Below, piece by piece: positions 1 to 6,239 of a stretch of 6,239 nt of DNA (the first letter of the stretch is position 1; every line of letters begins with the position of its first letter). The stretch is taken from the NCBI GenBank assembly GCA_028717055.1, contig JAQUOO010000069.1, positions 1 through 6,239 of the forward strand, read 5' to 3'. The notes under the pieces were generated by a model. The model saw only the letters and a list, made by a program, of their open reading frames with translations, did not search any database and was not told the DNA's origin. The stretch comes from Candidatus Omnitrophota bacterium (lineage in GTDB: Bacteria; Omnitrophota; Gorgyraeia; Gygaellales; Profunditerraquicolaceae). The position numbers were made by a program, and so were the translations under genes.

Positions 1-1
1 A

Positions 2-430
2 ACTTTCTACTTTTTATATCATAGTATTATTCGCGCCCCTATTCTTGAGGAAATTCTTTACCGAGCTGGAGCTTATTTCGGTTTGAAAATGCTTTTTAAT
101 AAATTGTTTGCATGGTCAAAAGAATTGAACCATAAAAAACGCATCTTAAGTGTTGGTTTAGCCAGCGTAGTATCAGGCGTTTTGTTCTCGTTTGTGCATT
201 CCTGGAACTATACTTATTTTGTCCCATTCTATCTCTTTCAGCATTTAATTTCCGGTATAACATTTGCTCTTATTTACGAACTAAGCGGTTCGCTATTTAC
301 AGTTATAGGAATGCATGTTTTAAACAATGCATTTGTTGCCGTATACAATTTTTCTCCCCTAACACATTATTTTTTACACTATTTGCTTCTTTTTGCTGCT
401 CTCGGCGTAGTCATATATTTATTATTGCAG
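2..430 (+). other. Domain 1: CPBP (CAAX/Rce1-like) intramembrane protease, C-terminal part
   Basis: This is the end of a CPBP-family intramembrane metalloprotease. The family cuts peptides inside the membrane and includes CAAX-prenyl proteases, bacteriocin-maturation and self-immunity proteins. Three catalytic motifs are intact and correctly ordered: EExxxR (E16, E17, R21), FxxxH (F62, H66) and HxxxN (H105, N109). The stretch leading to the last motif also fits the family pattern, with YELSGSLF at 92-99. Hydrophobic helices lie at about 51-68, 72-92, 98-116 and 121-142, with more helix expected before the window. Positively charged loops at about 33-50 and after 143 put the C-terminal side in the cytoplasm. 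All expected catalytic residues are present, so activity is plausible. The substrate is unknown; the long attached tail could be a substrate or a set of partners. Confidence 0.88.
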
Positions 431-3400
431 ACAAATAGGGTAACTATAAATCTTATATTGGCAAAGATATTATCAGCAAAAACCTTTTCGACTGAACAAT
501 TCAGAGAGAACAAAATAAACAAATTCGTTGCAGGGCCAGAGGCTCCTATCGCCTCCACCACCTCCACTCAAAATGGAGCCTCTTCTGCAACTAATATTCA
601 ATACAGCGCCAAGGCCGGTCTGATAAATCGCGAAGGATTGCCGGCGCTAGAACTTAAAGTGAAAAAACAGGGTAATACTACTTCTCTTGAAATCGGGCAG
701 GTAGAAGTAGAAATTAAAGCGAAAATTACCGGGGCGGTTGAATTTACTATATTCTTAGAAAGGCCGTTGGCAGAACCGATAGAGGATACTTGGCGCCGCA
801 TAGCGGAATTTATAACAAAGAACAATATTGAGATTGAACCGGCCCCATCCTCAAAGAGCCAAAAAATGTTAGGTAATATTTTTGAGGCTAATTTAAGCGC
901 AGTAGAACAATCTGCTATTTTTGAACGCGATGCAGACGGCGTAAATTATAAGATGGTAAATAATTTAGTTGAAGAATTTTATCAGTTAATCAAGAGCAAG
1001 GTGCTGGTTAATCACAATCCAACTACCACCCAAGACAAAGGCATAGAAAAAGAGCTAAAAGAAATTATCGAAGAGAGCGTTAAAAACGCTTTTGAATCTA
1101 TTGAGATCCGTTTTATCAGGGAAGATGAAACGATCTATAAAGATGTTCCTTCGGAAAAGAGGGGTAAACAAACCGGAGAAGTAAAAATCGTATTGATTCC
1201 TGAAAATGGCAATATTATTTTTAGAATCATCGATAACGGAGTTGGTGTTGCCCAGGCAATAAGCCGGCTTACCGAAACGGCAGTAGAAAACAGGGAAGAT
1301 ATTAATGAGTGGCTTGGCGACTGGGTAAATAGATGGGAAGCTGCCGGAGTTCAATCTTCAACCAAACGCGCGCATCAAGATAAATTCTCAAAACTTTCAG
1401 GCCAGGGCCAGGGCCTTATGATGATTGAACATTTCTCGCATGACCGGCTCATCCAAGGCGCCTGGACACTTAAAGACAGGATGAACACTTGGCGCGATAA
1501 AAATGGCGGAGTATTCACTTACCGTTTTACAGTTAATAAGGCAGTAGAAAAAACAAACGGCGGCAATGGAAAATCTAGAACAACTTCAAGCTCGTCCGCG
1601 GTAAATCCTTATCCGCAATTAAATTTAGAAGAACTAACCTTAAAGGATTTGCAGCAATATGGCTTGTTTGGCAAATATGAAATAAGAAATCTTTTAAGAG
1701 GCGGGCCCATAGCGCAAGCGGAGCCTTTTGTCGTGTTTGCCCAGGACAAAAATGCAATAAGAAGCATACGTCCAAGAAAAGGTATTGTTGTTAACCATAG
1801 CGCTCTTGAAAACTTTAGTAATCCGGCTGATGTAAGAGACTTTGATGAAGTAATCCGGGAGATTTTATCAGGCAAGTGCGCCCTGCCGGTTATATATAAG
1901 CCAAATTTTGGTAGATACGGCCTTGGTATTTTTATCCTCTCCGGCAAAGCGCATGGAAAAATAACAATTACTATGGCTTATGGCATAACTTCCGATGACG
2001 GAAGAGCCAGAGATTATCTGGCGCAGTTAAATTTAAAAGGCATACGTTATTATCCTAAAAATAACATCAGCCGGGTTACTTTGGATACAAAAACCCAGCC
2101 TGTCGCAAGTATCCTTCATCGTTTATGGGTTTTGACCTCAAGCGACATTGACGGCGAAACCTACGATAGCGGAATGATGGAGCCATACATACCTTCTTTC
2201 TTTAAGGTAAACGGCAAGGCATATGAAACAAGACATGAGTTAACGGGAGATCTTTATAGCGGCAATAGTGAGTTTGTTAATGGCGAAACTTATGCCCGCG
2301 AAGGCTCTTCTAAATTTTTCAGCAATTTCGAAGGTAGAACCGGAAAAGTATTAGGAAGCGAACAATTCTTTGAACCTTTACTTAAGGCGCACGTTTCCGC
2401 CCAAAAGAGAGAAGCCTTTAGACAATATGTAAACAACCTTTTTAAGGCAGAGTTCAAATACATGAGTAATCGCATAAAAACTGCCGGGATAATAGTTAAG
2501 GAAAAAGTGCATGGTACTTTTGATTTGATGTGGCTCATCCAGCCGGGCGCAGAATTCCCGGTTCCTGTAATAATAGAAGCCAGTTTCTTATTCAAAGACG
2601 TAAAGAGCTTGGATAAACCTTTGAGAGGTGTTTCAGCTTCTTCATCAAGCGCTTCCTTAGAGCAATGGCCGAGCCTGAATCCTGCTTCAGAAATTTTAAA
2701 AGAATTAGGAGCCAAGTCTGGCCAGACGCTTGTATCAATCGGACCGGGCTATCGCAATCTATCATCTTCTCACCGCTGGGAAGATACCGCGATAGCTTTA
2801 GGTTTGAATGTTTTTGTTTCAGAATTAAATGGTGCTGCCGCAAGACAATGGTTAAAGGCAAGAGAAGAGCTTTATAGCCAAAAAGACCGTCTTACCGTAA
2901 GCAATAATCCGTTCGCCAAAGGAAGTATGAAAGGTAATAAAACGGATTTTGTTGTTACAATGAGCGTTCTTTCCGATCCTAGTTTCGATGACCAGGATGA
3001 CCTTCTTGTGGCAATTGCCGATGCGTTTAAACCGGGATCTTATTATATTCATGGTTGGTATAAAGAAAGATGGAATTCGTTTGATGTGCTTGATTCCAAT
3101 AAGACCCGCGAAGAAGAAGAAAAAGCACAGAAAGGCTTAGAAAAATTAAAAGTATTCTTAGCTGAAAAAGGTTATACCTTAGTAGAAAAAATGCGCGGTG
3201 CGGATTCCCATTATCTTAGAGGTATGAATCATAAAATCGTAATTTATCAGGTAATGCCATTGGCAACGGCATCGTCCGCTTCCGATTTAAGCCGCGGTGG
3301 ATGGGTGAATATTCATCCAGCGATAAGAAACTGGAGCGTTCGCGGTTTGGAATCAGAGAGCGATGTCCGGACTATGAATAATGAAATATTTGTTGAAGGA

Positions 3401-6238
3401 GGATTAAGGGGGCTGGTCCGCTCAATGAAAGACACCCAAGGTTCTGACATTACGCATTTTATTTTATTTGATGACAAAGGGGCAATGGTTGCTGCTTATC
3501 AGGTAGCCGAAAGAAAAGAAAATTTACTTGCGCGTACTCAAGCGGGCTTGCAGCAGCGAGTCGTAGCAAGTGTTTCCGGTAATTTTGCAGTGCACCCTGA
3601 TTATTCAAGACGCGGCCTTATGCGTATTCTTGATTCTGAGGGCAAGCCGGTAAGTATAGGGTCCAACTTTTTCAGCTATGCCAAGGATGAGTGGTTAAGG
3701 CAAGGAGTCGGTATGCTTTTTGGCCGGTCTATAAATGAGAAAGGAATTAAATTCTGGGAAAGTGTCGGTGGAGTTACGCCAATGGGTAGCGCAATTTCAC
3801 TTGAACCATCAGCTAGGGTTAAGAAGGTTGACCTTGAACCGCAATACAGCGATCTTGGAAAAACTTATTATCGCCGGATATTTGATTTAAAGCCTTACAC
3901 TTCTCAGGCGGCCGATGAGAGCTTAATGGCTGCGTTGGTGGATTTTAGTTTAAATCCGCAGCTGGATCTTTTTAATAATCTTGCGGCACGTGTGATGTAC
4001 GAAAATTTATTCAGGATAGAAGATTTATTATGGGTACTTGAGCGATTTGCCCGCATAGCCCGTTCATCTGGGCTCAGCGATGATGTGATAGCCCGTCTGT
4101 TGGCGCGTGTTATCCAAACCGATCAGCCGTTGGTTGAGGTTCTAAAATTGAGAAAGGAAGAAATGGGAAGATATGAAATCCAGCCTCAGCAAGAATTGGC
4201 GGATGTCATAGCCAAATCGCTAGTTGCTGCGCAGCAAGGCGCGCGCGGTTCTTCTTCATCTGCTCAAATCAAATTCCCGTTTGAAGTTCTGGAATTGGCC
4301 AGGAAAGAAAACGAGATACCGGACCACGAGAAAGATTTGATTAGAATGATAAACTTAAGAAACCAGAGAGCGAAAAATAATCCCGAGGGAACCAGAGGGT
4401 TCATTTTTATCGACCCGCGCTTTGCCGATGTGGTGTTAGATAAAGTATTAACGCCTGCCCATACCAGAGTGGCATCACTAGAAAGAATATATTGGGAAAT
4501 TGCGATTCTTTATACATTGGCAGCCAGGCTCTTATCGCGCAAAGATTTTAAAACCGTAGACGGATTAGTCGCATTTATAAATCGCAGTGATATGTATAGG
4601 TTAATGGATACAATTGACGCAAGCTTTAAACACACGGAAGTGTTAGCTGTTGCAAGAGAGGTTGCCGTTAAAAGGCAGCATCAGGATTCGTTAGAGGGAG
4701 TCGATGCTTTTATAAGACAAGAACTTAAAGCTAACGAGAAAGCAGGGCATCATTTTGTAATGGAGGTAAGGCATAACGGCGAAACCATACCGCTTGATAT
4801 TATTACCAGAGAAGTTGTAAAAGCCAAAAATACAAATGGCGGGCTTGGCCGGAGCGAAAATATGCGGCCGCTAAAATCCGGAGAAATAACATCAGCTACT
4901 TTAGTCCGCGGTTTTATGAGGCAGGATTTGTCTAAAATACTAAAAGCGCACAGCAGAAAATTAGCGATAAGCAATATTGTTTTTCGTTTACAGAATTCCG
5001 GCCAGCCTGCTATTAACCTTGTAGCTCCTGCAGAGGTAAGTGTTCGGTCTGCAAGAGACGCCCAGGGTAATCCTCGGACAACGGGAGAATTTTTAAAGGA
5101 AATTATGCAACTTAGCAGGGGCAGGCCTTTATTATATGAATTGGATTATGGAGAGTATTGGAGAACTGCTCACGCGCAGAGTTCTTTTAAGCCGGTTTAT
5201 TTCAGAATGACAGACAATGGCGAGATTGAGATAGAAACCTATCCGTTTAGCAGAGCGTATCTTGTAGGCAGGGTAACGACAGAAGGCGATATTGTTTTAG
5301 AGGCAGCGCCTTTCATAATCGGCCAGATTAAATACGATCTCGGTAATCTTTATAAATTTGCAGGAATAAATCCAGAATCAAGGCCGCAGACTACTAAAGC
5401 AGGTTTCTCGCCTGAAGAGATAAGCCAAATTGGAATTTTAAGAGATTTTTCTTTAGGCGGCGAAGAGGTAAGGTTTGGAAAATCCAGTTCCTCGGCAGAT
5501 AACCGCAAAAATAAAATCTACGATAGCCACCCAGTACCTGCAAGAACCCGTGAGCTCATGAATGCTCTTACCAATTATCAATATATGGATGATGCGGCAT
5601 TCTTAGCATTAAAAGGGCTTCTAATGCCTGATCGAAATCAAGAAAATGAGAGCAGGGCGGGAACAAAGGAAAAAACATCATCTTCAGCATCTAACGGAGT
5701 AAAACACCTTCTTCCATCAAGCAGGGCTAGTCGGGTTCTTTCGCCGATTAAACGGATAAAGGTGTATGTTGATGACTTAAGCGGCACGCTCATTAACCTT
5801 AGAGACAGAGTGGACCAGCATAAATACACATTACGGGCGCCAGGCCTTATTGATTTTTATAACCGGCGGCTGAAAGAAGGAGCTATTCAAATTGTTAATA
5901 CCGGAGATAGGTTAGAAGATGCTATAAACTGGTGGGTTAAAAGATTGGATCCTAAAGTCCGCACGCGAGTGGTGGTACTTTCTACTTCAAGCTTACGCGC
6001 GCACAGATTTGACGAAGATGGAAAGCCGCAGGCTATTTTTGACACCCCGGATTTAGTCACCAAACAGCAAAGAGAACATTGGCAGGAATTTTATGATGAG
6101 TGGCTTTCTATTATAAAATCAGCAGCTGAAATTTATTTCGGCCGGTTAAAAACCACTTTCGGGACAGGAAAAACATACATATATGAACATGGAAAAGTTG
6201 AAGATAGAGATACTGCTATTACCATTTGTGTTATGGGC
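2..6238 (+). CDS. Giant multidomain protein, internal fragment (both ends outside the window)
   Basis: Frame 2 is open across the whole window, giving 2,079 codons with no stop; no start codon can be assigned because the frame is already open at base 2. The translation reads as real protein throughout: membrane helices first, then successive globular modules with recognisable nucleotide- and cofactor-binding motifs. In order these are CPBP protease, unknown beta-rich piece, GHKL ATPase, ATP-grasp-like, methyltransferase-like, GNAT-like with helical tail, unknown 406-residue module, 60-residue mini-module, and HAD-like. Six serine-rich spacers (SSSSA or variants) separate modules from residue 529 onward, and a weaker ASSA spacer lies at 193-196. 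Only two cysteines were seen (residues 626 and 2076). The design resembles the giant proteins known from Omnitrophota; that lineage is inferred. A sequencing error joining separate genes is unlikely, because no start signals, intergenic gaps or frame shifts occur at module borders. The overall function is not known. Confidence 0.95.
431..601 (+). other. Juxtamembrane tail and low-complexity linker
   Basis: Residues 144-200 join the last membrane helix to the first soluble module. The first part is amphipathic and rich in Lys and Arg, as expected for a cytoplasmic stretch lying against the membrane. The second part (about 177-197) is rich in Pro, Ala, Ser and Thr and ends in ASSA (193-196, bases 578-589), a short form of the spacers found later. 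No domain is recognised here. Confidence 0.6.
602..838 (+). other. Domain 2a: unrecognised beta-rich segment before the ATPase
   Basis: Residues 201-279 alternate hydrophobic and charged residues in short runs, for example LELKVKK, VEVEIKAKI and VEFTIFLE, which suggests a small beta-sheet. A helix follows (about 260-273, TWRRIAEFI). It ends at a Pro/Ser patch (PAPSSKS, from about residue 280) that may be another module border. I do not recognise the family. Its place between a membrane protease and a GHKL ATPase is where a sensor or adaptor would sit in a signalling protein, but nothing in the sequence proves that role. Confidence 0.4.
863..1537 (+). other. Domain 2b: GHKL (HATPase_c-like) ATPase module
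   Basis: Residues about 288-512 form an ATP-binding module of the GHKL fold shared by histidine kinases, Hsp90, MutL and gyrase B. The N-box is EESVKNAFESI, with E358 and N362 four residues apart as in Hsp90 and MutL (the Asn binds Mg and the Glu activates water). The G1 box is IIDNGVGV (D411, G413, G415), which contacts adenine. The G2 lid is GQGQGL (G467, G469, G471). A long helical stretch (about 288-357) precedes the N-box, but it has no HELRTP-like phospho-acceptor motif; the only nearby His is H338, in an unrelated context. It is therefore either an ATPase or kinase acting on a separate partner, or an ATP-driven clamp. All main ATP-binding residues are present, so nucleotide binding is likely. 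Confidence 0.83.
1586..1600 (+). repeat. SSSSA spacer between GHKL and ATP-grasp-like modules
   Basis: Residues 529-533 read SSSSA, preceded by a Gly/Asn/Thr-rich stretch (about 518-528) and followed by NPYP. The four serines use the codons tca, agc, tcg and tcc and the alanine gcg, so the repeat is one of protein sequence and not of DNA. It marks the end of the ATPase module. Confidence 0.85.
1601..2632 (+). other. Domain 3: ATP-grasp-like module
   Basis: Residues 534-877 carry, in the right order, the landmarks of ATP-grasp enzymes, which ligate a carboxylate to an amine, thiol or similar group using ATP. The ATP-binding lysine with its glycine loop appears as YKPNFGRYGLG (K633, G637, G640, G642). 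The adenine-contacting hinge reads MMEPYIP (E727). A strand with E742 and R744 (YETRH) matches the usual ExR pattern, and a metal-binding Asp may be D841 (FDLMW). At the end, the usual E-x-N metal site appears as IIEASF (E859, S861), so Asn is replaced by Ser. About 90 residues before the core have no known family signature. No substrate can be assigned. The fold call is moderate, based on motif order alone; activity is uncertain because of the last motif. Confidence 0.6.
2639..2653 (+). repeat. SSSSA spacer between ATP-grasp-like and methyltransferase-like modules
   Basis: Residues 880-884 read SSSSA inside a longer Ala/Ser stretch (878-885). Codons are tct, tca, tca, agc, gct, different from the other copies. 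The next module begins within a few residues. Confidence 0.87.
2654..3262 (+). other. Domain 4: class I SAM-methyltransferase-like module
   Basis: Residues 885-1087 (about 200, a normal length for the fold) look like a complete Rossmann-type methyltransferase. Motif I is LVSIGPGYRN (G914, G916), the glycine loop after strand 1. Strand 2 ends at an acidic residue (VFVSELN, E941), which usually binds the ribose of SAM. Strand 4 is TDFVVTMSVLSDP (D982). A strand-5 region with the common post-motif pattern reads AFKPGSYYIHG. The C-terminal hairpin, GYTLVEKMRG then HKIVIYQVM, fits strands 6 and 7. An EEEEK-rich helix lies at about 1035-1050. The target (protein, small molecule or nucleic acid) cannot be told, and no catalytic NPPY or Cys motif is seen. 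Motif I has Pro where many family members have Gly or Ala, which still occurs in active members. Confidence 0.68.
3269..3283 (+). repeat. ASSAS spacer between methyltransferase-like and GNAT-like modules
   Basis: Residues 1090-1094 read ASSAS, a shortened version of the SSSSA spacer, placed where the methyltransferase-like fold ends and the acetyltransferase-like module begins. Confidence 0.7.
3284..3892 (+). other. Domain 5a: GNAT-type N-acetyltransferase-like module
   Basis: Residues about 1095-1297 resemble the GCN5-related acetyltransferase fold, which moves an acetyl group from acetyl-CoA to an amine. Strands 2-3 read HFILFDDKGAMVAAYQVAE. The central strand 4 and acetyl-CoA loop read FAVHPDYSRRGLMRIL (1195-1210). 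Later comes GRSINEKGIKFWESVGGV, which matches the usual pattern of Asn, helix, then an aromatic residue and Gly-containing end (N..A..FYEK.GF). The loop that holds the pyrophosphate is normally R/Q-x-x-G-x-G/A; here it is S1202-R-R-G1205-L-M1207, so two of three key positions are changed. About 25 residues after the loop look like an insertion (DSEGKPVSIG). The fold is likely; catalysis is doubtful. The substrate is unknown. Confidence 0.62.
3908..4249 (+). other. Domain 5b: alpha-helical tail after the GNAT-like module
   Basis: Residues about 1303-1416 are strongly helical: repeated Leu/Ala/Val at helix spacing, many charged residues, and short turns at NPQLD, SSGLSDD and QTDQP. This suggests four to five packed helices. 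The family is not recognised. It ends at the next serine spacer, so it belongs to the same inter-spacer unit as the GNAT-like module and may be a partner-binding or dimerisation part of it. Confidence 0.5.
4250..4264 (+). repeat. SSSSA spacer before the unrecognised 406-residue module
   Basis: Residues 1417-1421 read SSSSA after GARG. Codons are tct, tct, tca, tct, gct. It cleanly separates the helical tail of module 5 from module 6. Confidence 0.87.
4265..5482 (+). other. Domain 6: large module of unknown function
   Basis: Residues 1422-1827 (406 residues, no Cys) lie between two SSSSA spacers. I do not recognise the family. The first part (about 1422-1590) is mainly helical with a short strand, GFIFIDPRFADVVLD. 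The middle (about 1580-1700) holds strands and polar loops, including HHFVMEVRHNGETIPLDII, a Gly/Asn-rich turn NTNGGLG and the strand INLVAPAEVSV. The last part (about 1700-1815) looks beta-rich, with PVYFRMTDNGEIEIETY and GDIVLEAAPFIIG, then a helix starting SPEEIS. No nucleotide-binding loop, metal cluster or catalytic triad stands out. It may be two domains without a spacer between them. Confidence 0.5.
5483..5497 (+). repeat. SSSSA spacer after the unrecognised module
   Basis: Residues 1828-1832 read SSSSA after RFGK. Codons are tcc, agt, tcc, tcg, gca, again unlike the other copies at the DNA level. Confidence 0.87.
5498..5677 (+). other. 60-residue mini-module between two serine spacers
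   Basis: Residues 1833-1892 form a short unit bounded on both sides by serine spacers. It opens with a basic stretch (DNRKNK), then SHPVPARTRELMNALTNY and a helix, DDAAFLALKGLLM. It closes with a charged disordered-looking tail (NQENESRAGTKEK). It is too short for any of the enzyme folds nearby and no family is recognised. It could be a small helical docking element, or the remnant of a module that has been lost. Confidence 0.5.
5678..5692 (+). repeat. SSSAS spacer before the HAD-like module
   Basis: Residues 1893-1897 read SSSAS, a spacer variant with three serines, alanine, then serine, following a charged tail. A second Ser-containing patch (LPSSRAS, about 1902-1908) lies just ahead of the HAD-like core. 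Confidence 0.8.
5693..6238 (+). other. Domain 7: HAD-superfamily phosphatase-like module, cut by the window end
   Basis: Residues 1898-2079 begin a haloacid-dehalogenase-like fold. Motif I follows strand 1 (KRIKVYV) and reads DDLSGTL: D1925 is in the place of the catalytic nucleophile, but the second Asp of DxD, the usual general acid, is Ser (S1927). Motif II is IVNTGDR (T1967), as in the TGR form of Cof-type and sugar-phosphate phosphatases. After the next helix comes VVVLSTSSLRAHRFDEDGK, where type IIB family members switch into the cap domain. The final EHGKVEDRDTAITICV resembles a cap strand of trehalose- or mannosylglycerate-phosphate phosphatases. Motifs III and IV would lie beyond the window. 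The fold call is fairly good; phosphatase activity is uncertain because of S1927. Confidence 0.65.
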
Positions 6239-6239
6239 G

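Noticed and set aside
2..100. Possible gene start near the left edge (Met codons at 92 and later)
   Set aside because: The frame is open from base 2 and the protease EExxxR motif precedes the first Met, so the true start must lie upstream of the window.
1013..1015. H338 as a possible histidine-kinase phospho-acceptor
   Set aside because: The surrounding residues (VNHNPTTT) do not resemble the H-box, and the residue is only 24 positions ahead of the N-box Asn, too close for a DHp helix pair.
1400..1417. Short tandem DNA repeat of a six-base unit
   Set aside because: It encodes the GQGQGL lid of the GHKL ATPase; the repetition follows from the protein motif.
1609..1947. 112-codon open frame on the - strand, with a second overlapping one at 1575-1775
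   Set aside because: Both are shadows of the long + strand frame; their translations show no motif and they overlap each other in different frames.
2290..2715. 141-codon open frame on the - strand
   Set aside because: It lies antisense to the ATP-grasp-like module and the following spacer, has no domain-like translation, and the + strand frame carries ordered motifs through the same bases.
2665..2877. 70-codon open frame on the + strand in another frame
   Set aside because: It overlaps the methyltransferase-like module, whose motif I is read in frame 2 at these bases. No recognisable protein features.
3107..3124. Purine-rich GAA run
   Set aside because: In frame it encodes a short acidic helix (EEEEK) in the methyltransferase-like module; too short to be a microsatellite or regulatory tract.

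Overview
The whole window is the inside of one very large protein-coding gene on the + strand. Reading frame 2 (first codon at base 2) is open from the first base to the last, 2,079 codons without a stop, and neither its start nor its end is in the window. There is no intergenic DNA, so no promoter, ribosome binding site, terminator, RNA gene, CRISPR array or insertion sequence can be supported. Residue numbers below count the codon at bases 2-4 as residue 1.

The protein is a chain of unrelated enzyme-like modules joined by short serine-rich spacers, most of them exactly Ser-Ser-Ser-Ser-Ala or a close variant. In order: (1) the end of a CPBP/CAAX-type membrane protease with three catalytic motifs and four membrane helices; (2) a beta-rich piece of unknown function followed by a GHKL-type (histidine-kinase-like) ATPase; (3) an ATP-grasp-like module; (4) a class I SAM-methyltransferase-like module; (5) a GNAT acetyltransferase-like module with a helical tail; (6) a 406-residue module I do not recognise; (7) a 60-residue mini-module; (8) the start of a HAD-superfamily phosphatase-like module, cut by the window end. 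Several modules keep the fold signature but lack one expected functional residue: the acetyl-CoA loop of the GNAT, the second Asp of the HAD motif, and the last metal-binding motif of the ATP-grasp. Some may therefore bind or signal rather than catalyse.

The spacing of positive charges around the membrane helices predicts that everything after the protease lies in the cytoplasm. That fits modules that would use ATP, SAM and acetyl-CoA. Only two cysteines occur in 2,079 residues.

The organism cannot be proved from this window. Moderately AT-rich DNA with free use of ATA and AGA codons, and above all a giant multidomain protein with SSSSA spacers, resembles what is known from Omnitrophota (former candidate phylum OP3), whose genomes encode some of the largest predicted bacterial proteins. 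This is an inference from style and not a match to a named gene. How the modules work together is unknown; a membrane-anchored multi-enzyme or signalling scaffold is the simplest reading.
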